Shown in pieces: positions 33,379 through 44,275 of a DNA stretch of 64,000 nucleotides. Below the pieces are notes generated by a model. It was not told the DNA's origin. It made no database searches and saw only the letters and a program-made list of their open reading frames with translations. Both the position numbers and the translations under genes were made by a program. This DNA is from Sporopachydermia quercuum (lineage: Eukaryota; Ascomycota; Sporopachydermiomycetes; Sporopachydermiales; Sporopachydermiaceae): NCBI GenBank assembly GCA_001599295.1, contig BCGN01000004.1, positions 1,737,676 through 1,801,675 of the forward strand, read 5' to 3'. Positions within the stretch are counted from its first letter, which is position 1, and each line of letters opens with the position of its first letter.

Positions 33379-36138
33379 TAAATAGTGATTATTGCAATAT
33401 GATTCACTCAAATAGCGTTCGCTTGATTTGATAGAAAGGGTTGTCAGAATGATTATGATATTCAAGTTGAATCTCAATCAATTTGAGTATGACGGATAGA
33501 ATAGCTGTGTGATAAGTGTATTTTTTTTATACAAGTGTAAGATAATAAATATCAAACAATGCTTTTTGAATTCACTGTGTTTCGTCTTTGGCCAGTTACT
33601 TTCTCAAAAAGCACCTGAAATTCAATACTTCTGATTTATTTCTAGATACTCATTCAATCTGCAGTTTCTCATTTATCTTCAGCACAGGTTCTGTCTAAGT
33701 AATGTAATTGCTATCAAGGTCTCAATACAATCAACGATATTATAACCAAAGTATGAGTTGAACCAAACTAAGTACAGCCTGCCATTCCTACAATTTCTTT
33801 ACTACCTTCAGTAGAAACCTGCAAATACTACATATATCTTTATTAATCAGAGGGTCAAATACTTATAACAAGGTATATAAGAAGCAGTTGATATAGATTG
33901 CATAGCATAGTTTTGCTAAAAAGTACAGAATTATTTCAACTAGTGACCTTCCAGATCTCAGACCCTTTCTGATTAGATATGACCCAAATAAGAAAATGAA
34001 TTGATGTCAGTTCTTAATCCTGTTCTCAAAACGTAAGATAGGCATCAGGTGAATGGAAGACTCAAAAGGGGAGTAAACTTTGCAGAAACTGTTTAGAGTA
34101 TATGGATTGTCGATGGATGATCCAAATANGATCTGAATACTAGATGGTACGAGAATTTCATCTCAAAATATGTTAATTTGATTATAGGTTTAGAAATAAG
34201 TAGTGAAAGTATTTCGTTCGAAGCAAGAGGGCTCCTCAAGCCGCAACTCTGATGGGAGAGTTTCTCAAGGCATATGTAATTGCTCGAATTTATTGATTGT
34301 AGTATATAAATACCGTGCTAGTTTTTCTATAGCTTACTTCACCAAACAGGGATCAATCTATTTTCAATTCATAGCCTATATTATTTCCCCATAGTTCTGA
34401 TGAGATGAGCTATTTCTTGTTGAAACAACTTTTAATTACCGCAGGGAAAGAAATAAAATTTACGTACCAATGAAACCACTTCGATGACATTATGCATGTT
34501 CCTGTGCATGTTGCATAAGAAGACATGTTGAATAAGGGTCTGGGAGCTCAATAGGTTTAAACGGGTTCCAGCTCCATAGAGCTTGTTTATCAGGACTAGA
34601 ATGTTATGAATACGAAGTAAACGAGTAACATGAACTACTACTACTATTACTACTATTATGCTCTTGAGAAAATCTTAAAATGTCGAGTATTAATAATATG
34701 AGTAAAATCTACACTAGTTACGGAAGCTGTGAATCGATGTAGCGTATTTTTATCACNTAATAGCATGGGGACAACTTCATTTCTCTTTGGTCACTAAATT
34801 ATCAATCTCTCCATGAGAGAAACTAGGACTGCTTGAAAGATTGTGCGTTTAAAACCGGCTTTTTTTCTTTAGTTTTCAAATTTCATCTACCATTTGCGGG
34901 CTTTTCGTAACTCAACAACCATTTCACAATATTGAAAAGTGAAGTTGAGAAAAGTAGAGAGCTTTTTCAATTTTCTACATCATATTGATGTATAAGGGTT
35001 AGAACCTAAATAAAGATAATCGGACCATGTGTTTTCTCCTAATAGGAACAAGTACTGAAAGAAAGAAAAAGTAAAACATACATAGCTATTTCAGTTGGAT
35101 CAGCAGACGAAAGTAATCTCCCGGATTCTTGTTCAGCTGGTAAAGGAAAGGAATAATAAATATACAAGATATTATATNCTTTCAATTGAAGATGAATACC
35201 ACACTTCCTAGCAATCAATGATGGAGATGTAAGATTGAGTTTAGGATCATGCATGATCATGCAAGGTGGAAATTAAGCGATCTTTCGTCTCATTCAATGT
35301 TTAAGGGGGAGGTGGTAGATAATTGCAATAGTGCAATAGGAGCATACTGACATGATTGGAAACAAGCACTGAAAGCCAAACTTCCTCCGCAATGACCAAA
35401 TATATAGTAGTTACAAATAGTTTCATTGCGAGATTTACTTAGTTCGTAAATTTCAGATTTCCTTGTTAATAATAAGCTCGATTCAAACTCCTCTTATCGA
35501 ACTCCAGCTAGCAAAGCACTCACTCTGGACAAGGACCGCCTTGAAAAAGTACTCATCATCAAGATAGTAACTTTCCCTCTACGACTGACTAAAAAACATG
35601 CAGGAGCACCAAAATTCCGGAATTGTTCTTCCTTTTTCTGATACTTCCCGCTATTCCCCATTTCCATCTTGTGTTACAAAATTATTTATCCCTTCATGAC
35701 TATATATCCACTACAAACTCCATTCCCGGTAACAATCAGCACACTCAACTTATCCCAATGGGGGCCATCCCAAAGACCAGCTGCTCTCATCTTCGTTCCT
35801 ATATAAGAGAAGCCTGCATAGAGAACTCATCAACATAATACTATTAATCCATCTCATTTCAGATGCCGGCGACCAAACTGGGATTTGAATTAGGTTTCTG
35901 TGACAGAAAGAGTCATTTTTCATTGAAAATTCACTACTAGTGGTTTTATAAACGGCTTGGACAACAACACACTTCGATCACTAAACAATTCAGACAGTGA
36001 TTGATCTACTCATCAGTATACAAACGAACTACTAAACTTCAGAAAAATACGATTGATTTATTAGTGATTGGTATGATACATCTCACTCGATTATAATTGT
36101 ATATATCTACGTCAATTTGTTGTATAACAACATTAAGA
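33379..36138. other. Longest gene-poor stretch in the window
   Basis: About 2.8 kb between the unknown minus-strand gene and HOM2. Frames are short; the best are 34203-34394 (+), 35039-35260 (-) and 35623-35838 (+), none convincing. The minus-strand stretch at about 35088-35138 is bounded by splice-like signals but no partner exon could be found. Three ambiguous bases near 34130, 34757 and 35178. It should include both promoters. Confidence 0.45.
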
Positions 36139-37227
36139 ATGTGTGCAAAGAAAGCCGGCGTTTTAGGAGCTACAGGCTCGGTTGGCCAGAGATTTATTCT
36201 CTTGTTATCTTCGCATCCTGATTTTGAGATCTCTGCCCTAGGAGCCTCTGGAAGATCAGCGGGTAGGCGTTACGAAGACGCAGTTACCTGGAAACAAACT
36301 GATTTGCTTCCTGATATTGCCAAAGGTATTGAAGTTGTTACGTGTGAGTCCAAATACTTCAAAGACTGTGACATAGTGTTCTCTGGTCTTGATGCTGATG
36401 TTGCAGGTGATATTGAAAAAGAATTTGTTGGAGCTGGTTTAGCTGTTGTTTCCAACGCTAAAAATTATCGCAGAGCCCCCGAAGTTCCTTTGGTTGTTCC
36501 TATCATCAACCCTGAGCATTTAGATGTTATTAGTAATAAAGTAAAGAAAGCTGAAGCTCAAGGAGAGAAAAGACCAGGTTTCATTGTTTGCATTTCCAAC
36601 TGTTCAACTGCTGGTTTGGTCGCTCCCTTGAAGCCTTTGGTAGATAAATTTGGTCCTATTGACGCTTTAACGGCTACTACTTTACAAGCAATTTCTGGCG
36701 CTGGGTTCTCACCTGGTGTTCCTTCAATTGACATCTTAGATAACATCGTTCCCTATATTTCTGGTGAAGAGGATAAGATGGAATGGGAAGCTAAGAAGAT
36801 TCTTGGTAATGTTTCTGCTGATGGATATGGTTTTGATTTGGTTGAAGGTATGAAAGTCAGTGCTCAATGTAATCGTGTTGCTGTTTCTGATGGTCATACC
36901 GAATGTATTTCTTTCAGATTCAAGAACCAACCTCCTCCATCTGTTGATGAAGTCAAGCAAGCGTTAAGAGAGTATGTAAGTGAACCCACCAAGCTGAAAT
37001 GTCATTCTGCCCCAGTTCATGCTATTCATGTATTAGAACAAAATGATAGACCTCAACCAAGATTAGACAGGAATAGAGATCGTGGATATGGTGTTTCTGT
37101 TGGCAGAGTAAGAGAAGATCCCGTTTTAGATTTCAAGATGGTTGTCTTGTCTCATAATACCATTATTGGTGCTGCTGGTTCTGGTATTCTCATTGCTGAA
37201 CTATTACTGGCCAAGAGCTTGATTTGA
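36139..37227 (+). CDS. HOM2: Aspartate-semialdehyde dehydrogenase
   Basis: 362 aa, single exon, starting at the ATG of MCAKKAGVLGATGSVGQRF, which supplies the NADP-binding loop. It reduces aspartyl-4-phosphate to aspartate semialdehyde, the second step towards threonine, methionine and isoleucine in fungi. The catalytic cysteine is C155 in ISNCSTAG and the catalytic histidine H253 in DGHTE. The fungal/archaeal-type ending is seen in GYGVSVGRVREDP and HNTIIGAAGSGILIAELL. Length matches S. cerevisiae Hom2. The frame extends 14 codons upstream without an ATG. Confidence 0.95.
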   Translation: MCAKKAGVLGATGSVGQRFILLLSSHPDFEISALGASGRSAGRRYEDAVTWKQTDLLPDIAKGIEVVTCESKYFKDCDIVFSGLDADVAGDIEKEFVGAGLAVVSNAKNYRRAPEVPLVVPIINPEHLDVISNKVKKAEAQGEKRPGFIVCISNCSTAGLVAPLKPLVDKFGPIDALTATTLQAISGAGFSPGVPSIDILDNIVPYISGEEDKMEWEAKKILGNVSADGYGFDLVEGMKVSAQCNRVAVSDGHTECISFRFKNQPPPSVDEVKQALREYVSEPTKLKCHSAPVHAIHVLEQNDRPQPRLDRNRDRGYGVSVGRVREDPVLDFKMVVLSHNTIIGAAGSGILIAELLLAKSLI

Positions 37228-38217
37228 ATTGCAATAAGGGTGATTGTAGTTCTTGCAATAGGTAGACTAATGAAAAGTTTTGTAAGTAAATGATATATTA
37301 ATGATATTAATGCAGAACGTATGTTTTTGACGTAGATCCATAACTATTCGAAGAATGAAGTGAACTATTATGATTACTATAAATATCAATATGCAGGATT
37401 AAAGCAATAATTGAGAACTTTAAATCCATTCAAAGATAGAATTGGAACAATGGACAATCTGCATTGTCATTAAGTTATACTAATTATACTATAATTCGGT
37501 ATATTATGATCAAGCTATATTTACTATAGTATATATAGTATATAATGTGGTGCTAAATATACTACAGTATTAATACACTATACTATTTAAATACATTAAC
37601 CTTTATAGAAACTCAATGCTAGGCGGGTCATGTAGAGAAATCACAAACTAGTTTTCATCAATTTCCTGCATGTCCATCAAACAACTTTATGCTTATATTC
37701 TATTCTTTGTCCTCTAATTGATCAATATTATACAATGATTCACTAACTTCTTCCATAATTTGTTATCATTCCTAATGATATCTACTGAGTATATCCTCCT
37801 TACTATCATATAAAGATAGAACGTGTTGATATTGATTGGTTAGTTGAGTCCCTGGTAATTCTAGATACTCGGATATCAAACTTAGTAAAGACTTATAAAA
37901 GAATGAACTAGAACAAACTAGAATGACAAGTCATTGACGATTTCATTGCACCCAAAAGTAGTACAAATGGATTAACAAACAAATACTGCCCAGTGAGTAA
38001 TGTTGATCACCATATTTATGTGCTTCAGCAGTAATTCCAAGGATTAAGTCATATTTCGACTCGCTTCAGTAATCAGATGTAACATGATGATGTGACAGGA
38101 AACCAAATTTGTCTTCTTATTGGTAGAATGTTGATTGTTGTTGTTTTAAACGAACCGCTTTTGCTGTCCAATGCTTCCTACTTCACTTGCCTTTCTTTTC
38201 TTTCTTTTTTTTTTCTA
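37228..38217. other. AT-rich spacer with palindromic block
   Basis: About 1.0 kb between convergent HOM2 and the RKM5-like gene. From about 37480 to 37600 the sequence is almost pure A+T and partly self-complementary, with repeated TATAGTATA-like words. A T/C-rich tract sits at 38187-38220. Confidence 0.5.
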
Positions 38218-39537
38218 TCAAACGGCTACCTGTTTCATACAGAAAACAGCAAATCCGTGTTTCAGCTCCTCAGTCAAATTCTCATCGCCAATTTGCCATA
38301 CTTCAAATTTGCTGCTATTATTATTACTATTACTACAACATTCCAGAAGAAATGTCTCGGTTACCATAGGATCTCTTAATTGCATAGCTACTAGTATAAT
38401 AGTGTTTCTCCCGCATAGCTTATGAAGAGAATTAACAAATAATGGTACCAAATGCTCGTTATAAATTGTATCACAAGCAATAATTAAATCAGGTAAGGTT
38501 AAACTATTTTTGGAAAAACCATTAGAATTGTAAGTTGAGTTCTCTGGAGTACCATTAGATTCAATAGTCTCTTTCGACAGTGGAGTAATTATATCTAAAA
38601 CATTACTAACAGTAATATCAACGTTCTCCCAATCATATTCCACAGCGTCAATAATGGGAAAATAAGTACTAGAGTCAGAATGACTCTTTCCTGTGCTCCT
38701 GTTAGTGTTGATGGAAACTTTAGTACCAGCAGGAATGTACCTCACAGATCCTCCATTTTCATTTTCGGTATGAGAAATTTGGTGGAAATCGGACATTATA
38801 CCAGAAGATAACGTCGAAACGGAATTCGCCGGAATATTTTTTACTTCATTGCCTAGTAAACTGTGTGTAAATACTGGTTTATCAACATTTTCGATTATAT
38901 TCCGTCGCAACAGTTTCAGTAAGTGTGTNTGATCTGTTGCCAGATAGTGTTTCACTAAAGGACCAATGGCACAAGCTAGTATTCCGGAGACGCCAGATCC
39001 GAGTTCAACCACATTAAGCCCTGATCCCGCTTTCACCATTAAACCTGAAAACGGATTATTTCGACAATTCAGCAACCAGTCAACAAAAAGTGGAGATACT
39101 TTCCATAATAAATACCCTGTAGTGTTTACTTCTGTTCCCGAACTAATCCCACTGGGAGACTGATGTATATGAAGTTCAATGAACCTTTTGCAGACATTTG
39201 AAGTCGAGGTAGGCTCAATATTCAGGGTTGAACCCGAGTTTGTGGACACACCGGCATCCGTACAAGATCGTTTCTTTACCAAACGTTGTTTCCGCTTTCG
39301 ATTCCGATTCCGATTCCCATTCCGATTCCCATTCCGATTCCCATTCCGACTTCTAGTGGAGTCCTCTGTTAAAACTGACTTTCCTATAGTAACTTCTATG
39401 ATCTCATCAGTTCGGGATAAATATCCGAGATTTTGATTGTAGTCTCCCCGATGGAGAGAGTATAACTCAAAGATATGTTCCGATAGAGTTTCGGGCGAGA
39501 TTTGGTTGAATTTGGTAGTGTCAATATCGAAATCCAT
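38218..39537 (-). CDS. RKM5: Seven-beta-strand methyltransferase, Rkm5/METTL21-like
   Basis: 439 aa, single exon, first ATG at 39537. The family modifies lysine in ribosomal protein or elongation factor targets using S-adenosylmethionine. The signature parts are present: TGYLLWKVSPLFVDWLLN, the SAM-binding loop VVELGSGVSGILAC, the aspartate motif ATD followed by LLKLLRRNI, and DLIIACDTIYNEHLVPLF in the place of the family's catalytic strand. Its C-terminus fits a class I methyltransferase. Unlike S. cerevisiae Rkm5 it has a low-complexity stretch near residue 75-95 with alternating Arg/Asn/Gly, coded by a hexamer repeat, and extra Ser/Asn loops. The exact substrate is inferred from the family. 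One ambiguous base at 38929. Confidence 0.8.
   Translation of the reverse strand: MDFDIDTTKFNQISPETLSEHIFELYSLHRGDYNQNLGYLSRTDEIIEVTIGKSVLTEDSTRSRNGNRNGNRNGNRNRNRKRKQRLVKKRSCTDAGVSTNSGSTLNIEPTSTSNVCKRFIELHIHQSPSGISSGTEVNTTGYLLWKVSPLFVDWLLNCRNNPFSGLMVKAGSGLNVVELGSGVSGILACAIGPLVKHYLATDXTHLLKLLRRNIIENVDKPVFTHSLLGNEVKNIPANSVSTLSSGIMSDFHQISHTENENGGSVRYIPAGTKVSINTNRSTGKSHSDSSTYFPIIDAVEYDWENVDITVSNVLDIITPLSKETIESNGTPENSTYNSNGFSKNSLTLPDLIIACDTIYNEHLVPLFVNSLHKLCGRNTIILVAMQLRDPMVTETFLLECCSNSNNNSSKFEVWQIGDENLTEELKHGFAVFCMKQVAV
39301..39348. repeat. ATTCCG/ATTCCC hexamer, eight units
   Basis: Eight tandem hexamers inside the methyltransferase gene, alternating ATTCCG and ATTCCC. On the coding strand they encode alternating Arg-Asn and Gly-Asn. 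A coding microsatellite likely to vary in length between strains. Confidence 0.9.
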
Positions 39538-40940
39538 TCGGAATAAAGTTCGAGATCCAAAATTTCCCAATTAGGATCAATCTTTCTCAAATTGGAAAAA
39601 GAGCCGAGATTTTATTGGTTTTGCTCGATGAGGAAGAAATGAGAAGAATCAAATACGTCGCCAAAAAATTAATTGTCCCGTGATCAAATATATTTCACGT
39701 GATCTGCTTTCAGTAATTTGTTTCAAATCGTCAAACGAGCTGGGTTTTCATTGTTGAGCTTCCAAGCTCAATAAATTTCACCCTATGCTGAGGATTGCCC
39801 TGGGAGAGACAAGACAAAAGTTAGTTGCTGCATTATATCTTAATAGAATATACATATCCTATCATAGATCGTTCGTGTCCTATGGTAAGTTCGGCAGTCA
39901 AATACTGAGAGAGAATAATAGAATTGTTATGAAGTACTCAGAATAGAAAGACTTTGCATATAATTTGAATAGAATTAGGATTAAATGACTGGAAGTTTGT
40001 CTAACAAATGAACACTTCCTGTATGAATGTCATACTAAAGTTCTCTTGAAAAAAAATTTTGTACCCATGATTTGGAGAGTAAGGTTACAGCAATCAATCA
40101 NGCAGAGTTTACGGAAATTATACCAAATTATGATAAAATCTCCGCATCTCAAGATGTTTTCAGACGGATAGATACTGAGTCTTATGGCTAACGTCATTTC
40201 TTTCATTGCATAGTCATCTGACTGTAAATTCAATTATCTTTTCCGATATTTTCTTTCGATTTTATGACTCATGTTACATTGCCCATTTTGGATTTAAACT
40301 TTTTATTTAATGAGCAAAGATCAAACTCAATTGTGTAAACCGGAGATTAGTCAAACTTAATTTCAATGAGAATTTAAGTTTANTAGAGAACTCATAAGCT
40401 TTACCTAACAAAGCCTATTATCATCAATACCTCAATTTTCGCAACATTTAGTTCCATCAATAGAGAGAAGCAAGAAGTATAGTGAGAAAAGGTATAATAT
40501 ATATGCTTGACTGGTTCAAGTTCTATAAGTTCTTTCTCTTATAATTCAGTTGTTTGCTAGAGTTAATCTGAAGCTGTTCAGTAATAATTTAGTTACTCTC
40601 ACCACTCAATTTCTTGTTCCTAGCCAAAAGGAGTTACGTATCGTAGCACAAGTTATTCAAATATTCTCCAATAATGTAGTTCACTTCTTATAGCCATTAA
40701 TAACATACTGGCGAAGTTAGGGTACTGTTCTTGAAAATGTTTCGGGATGGTCAATTGCAGGTCTTGAGCTAAACTCTAAAAAGTGTCAAAAGTAACTTGA
40801 TACGATTATCGAATGTGAGTGAGTAATGATTACAACTACAAAGGGAGTTTTCTTCTTTTTCAGATTGACTATGATAAGCATTATCTCTATTAGGTTGTCG
40901 CTTGATAAACTGTTCTATTATACCTACTAATCTATATTAC
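39538..40940. other. Spacer between RKM5-like gene and membrane protein gene
   Basis: About 1.4 kb. It contains a TCACGTGA site at 39695-39702 near the RKM5-like start. A 67-codon frame at 40030-40233 is not convincing. Two ambiguous bases (about 40101 and 40383). No RNA gene seen. Confidence 0.5.
39695..39702. promoter_or_regulatory. TCACGTGA E-box, upstream of RKM5-like gene
   Basis: Perfect 8-bp palindrome of the Cbf1-like type, 158 bp upstream of the methyltransferase start codon. Confidence 0.45.
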
Positions 40941-42782
40941 TTATTCAGACTCATCAAAAGAGTACATCCATGGTTTATCAATCACACTATCATTGCCCTT
41001 ACCGTTACCATTATCGTTACCATTACCACTGCCACTACCATTCCAGTATACTGACCCAGCAGTTACACTGGAACCTCCGTTCCTTGTAGGACTTCTATTC
41101 CTGAAGCTCGATAGTATTTTCTTAGGGGATTCCATTATCTTCTTCAAGGGGGATCCTCCATTACTGAGTCTTCTTGGTGATACAGATACCTCAGACGATG
41201 TAAACCTATAATGGTCCTTATTAATACGTTGTTGCTGATTTAGAGTAAATGTTGAACTAGAAATTGGGAAATTCTGGCTATCGAATGCAATTTGGGGAGG
41301 AGTCGACGTCTCATTGAGGATACCTGGGCTGGCTCCAGAATGAGATGCAAAATGAACGTCATATGACTCTCTAATTTCCATATTCACTGGATCAACTGTT
41401 GGTGGGGTAAATGAATCAAGAGAATCCTGTGAAACTCCTCCGCGTGGGATACTTAATAATGAAGGTTTTGAGCTTGAAGTACTTTTAGGAGTCCTCTGAG
41501 AGCAAGGAGATGCTATGGACATATGTTCTTGTGGTTGCCGTTGACCTTGCCTATTATTGGACGGAGAATATTGAACTGAGATATGGGTGTGGTTTCCGTT
41601 ATTTGTAGTTATCTTTTCTGATGATATTTCTAACTGGCTTTCTGGAAGTGCAGGCAAATGTGGAGCGAATCCNACATCATTAGTGGCTTGAGCGTTAGCA
41701 TATGCCATGTTTTCTTCTTCCTGTTGGATTTTTTGGTAGTATATTATGTCGGAAGGTTCGTTCCTTAAGTGTGGAGGTAGTAAATCGGGATTCATTTTCT
41801 GTAATGCTTCTGATTCCCAGAGTCTTACATGTTTGGTTTCCATTAGGTTATTTGTATTGTGTGATCCTAATTTCCTCACAGATGCTTTTCGGGATATATT
41901 AGAAACTGCAGTTGATCCACCGATGCCTAAGCCAAGGTTTATGCCTAGACCATCTGTTGTTGATTCTGGGCCTGACATAATAGGCATAGATACAGAGGAA
42001 GAGAGCAGAGTGTGTTTATGCTGTGGCTGTGACTGTGACTGTGAGAATGACCTTGACTGTAGTTTAGCCATAGAAAAATCTACAGGGAAATGGACATCAG
42101 GTCCCGTTGAATGAGCCACAAGGGTCGAATTTGATGTTTTCTCGCTTATGAATTTAACACTGTTCTCTCCGAACGTCGAAGGAGTAACATTTGAAGGGTT
42201 GGGTGACTTCCAGCTGAATCCATCTTTATGGGAATATATCAGCGTTGATGTTAGTGTCGATGGTGTCGCAGACGCTGAGTTTGAACCAGATCCGTTCTGT
42301 GAGCCATATCCGGATGATATAAATCGCCGACTTAATACGAATACTAATAAAAATGCAGATTGGAGCATTAAAGATGATATTATCAGAACACTCATCGCAA
42401 TTTCTATTCCAGTTTTACCAGAAAACTGTTGAATTGTAGATGCTCCAGGTTGTAGTATTTTTCCAATTATCAGGAATAATAACCCTAGTGTGCTTCCAGT
42501 AACTGATACTACTAGTAGTAGCAGTATAAGTATGTTGTATAAATGTGGTAGACTGATTTTATTAGATATTATGGCTATCAGAACGATGGCATTGAGAAAT
42601 TGAGTTGACGCGATTAGAGGATATGCTGCGAACGAGTAACTGCAGCTGAGTTGGTTGAATATTGAATATGAATACTGACTTGTGAGTACAGTAGATAATG
42701 ATGCAACAGTAAGGTTGACTAGCACTAGGACAAAAGCCCATAGTGTATTCAGCTTAATCTGAAGTTTTACTTGCACTATCAT
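40941..42782 (-). CDS. Unknown four-TM protein with long serine-rich cytosolic tail
   Basis: 613 aa from the first ATG. Four hydrophobic segments lie at about 12-34, 51-73, 81-107 and 125-150, then SRRF and a tail of about 460 residues rich in Ser, Asn, Pro and Gly. The tail has several Ser-Pro sites in basic context (SVSPRRLSNGGSPLKKI, ESPKKIL, NRSPTRNG), which suggests kinase control, and ends in a Gly/Asn repeat (NGSGSGNGNDNGNGKGN). This layout suits a plasma-membrane or cortical protein, but I recognise no family. One ambiguous base at 41673. Divergent from the kinase gene. Confidence 0.78.
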   Translation of the reverse strand: MIVQVKLQIKLNTLWAFVLVLVNLTVASLSTVLTSQYSYSIFNQLSCSYSFAAYPLIASTQFLNAIVLIAIISNKISLPHLYNILILLLLVVSVTGSTLGLLFLIIGKILQPGASTIQQFSGKTGIEIAMSVLIISSLMLQSAFLLVFVLSRRFISSGYGSQNGSGSNSASATPSTLTSTLIYSHKDGFSWKSPNPSNVTPSTFGENSVKFISEKTSNSTLVAHSTGPDVHFPVDFSMAKLQSRSFSQSQSQPQHKHTLLSSSVSMPIMSGPESTTDGLGINLGLGIGGSTAVSNISRKASVRKLGSHNTNNLMETKHVRLWESEALQKMNPDLLPPHLRNEPSDIIYYQKIQQEEENMAYANAQATNDXGFAPHLPALPESQLEISSEKITTNNGNHTHISVQYSPSNNRQGQRQPQEHMSIASPCSQRTPKSTSSSKPSLLSIPRGGVSQDSLDSFTPPTVDPVNMEIRESYDVHFASHSGASPGILNETSTPPQIAFDSQNFPISSSTFTLNQQQRINKDHYRFTSSEVSVSPRRLSNGGSPLKKIMESPKKILSSFRNRSPTRNGGSSVTAGSVYWNGSGSGNGNDNGNGKGNDSVIDKPWMYSFDESE

Positions 42783-44275
42783 TGTGTGTGGAGCCTGAGT
42801 GTGTGTTATTTTGTTGAAGATGTTTGCATTGTTCAATAGTTGAGATAAAATGTTCTGGAATTGGTGACGAATGAGTCAGAGGCTGAAAAGATGCTGAGAT
42901 ATGAGATGTTGTTGTGGTATTCCTGTTGATAGAACCAATAGAGGGATTTTAATTGGAAAAACTTATAAAACTATAGTACTTTTCTTGGGAACTATAATAT
43001 CAAATATCTTGGTGATGAATGGATAATTATACAACCAAATGATATTGATGATGGTAGTTGATGCTTGATTTCTCCTATGACCAAGACAATTATCAAGTGA
43101 GCTATCGCCAATCAGCACTATTATTCGCTCCACCTTAATCTTCCTATCCTTTCTCTTCTAAGCTTGCAATTAGCCTACCAATATTTTATCGTTGCGATTA
43201 TTTGATCTCCGTGTAAATAGTTCCTTTCACTATGGCAACTATGTTCTCACACTGTAACTACGAAGTAGCATTACTGTCAAAACAGTAATCTTAGATTGGC
43301 ATCGCTGAGTTTTTCCCAACCTTTTGTTTATGCTACAAAGGTTATTTTCTTGCACTGCTGTTGAATAATTGGAAGCACTGTTCCTTTAAACGAGTACGAT
43401 TTTCCTAATAAGAGGCTGAATTATTTGACGCTTGAGACGATAGCTTCAATCCCGAAATGGAAATACACAAATATGATCTATGGATTAATTGGGAAGTAAG
43501 AAAACAGATATCTGAGATGAGACTTGATGCATGTGATGGGTGTAATGGAGATATACTTGAGGGGAGAGGGGTGAAAAAGAGGAATGATGGTATTTGGGGA
43601 ATCATATTGAAAATATACTGCAAATGAGAGGAAATAAATATGCCCAAACCATTATTCTATCATTTTGAGTTATGGCCAATGATTTCTCTAATATATTTCC
43701 TTGTTTTAATCCGTATATTACCATCCTGAAATATCACCTCCCTCTTCCCGTAGAATATTTCACTTCCATGTAACTCTCTATGCATTATACATGCATGATA
43801 GACGCAGGAACGGCTTTTGAAAACTTCATATAAATCTCCTGTACGTACCCCCGTAATACCTTAACGTTAAGCTTCTAACTTTAATTTTGGTTTCATTTCC
43901 TTTTCCAGAACCTCTCTGTGGCTCATCTGAGTGCTCGTTCGTCGCCTTTTTCATCCATCCGTTGTCCATCTCATTGATTGTCTAACGAGACCCATCAATA
44001 GCTACACTTCAATTCTTCATTGGAATGCTCAAATATATTTTCTAGAATCCAAAATAGTATTAAGGTTTAAAATATTCTGCGAATCTGCAACCTTAGGTAT
44101 AGGAACGATTCCTAAAACAGTGTCTATAGGTGAGAAGTCGTTTGTTCCTTGTTAGAAAACTATACCAATGGTTTACGGAAGTCAGCCTATTTGAAATAGT
44201 AGAGTATCAAGTATTTGTGGCATTGCTACTATTCACCATTGAGGAGAATATTTAAGCTTTGTTGATAATCTCGGA
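42783..44275. other. Divergent promoter region membrane protein / kinase
   Basis: About 1.5 kb. Two frames of 80 and 74 codons (43405-43647 minus, 43931-44155 plus) have no family resemblance. It should hold two promoters. Confidence 0.5.

Noticed and set aside
43405-44155. Two open frames (80 and 74 codons) between the four-TM gene and the kinase gene
   Set aside because: Both lack family features and lie in a region that must hold two promoters.
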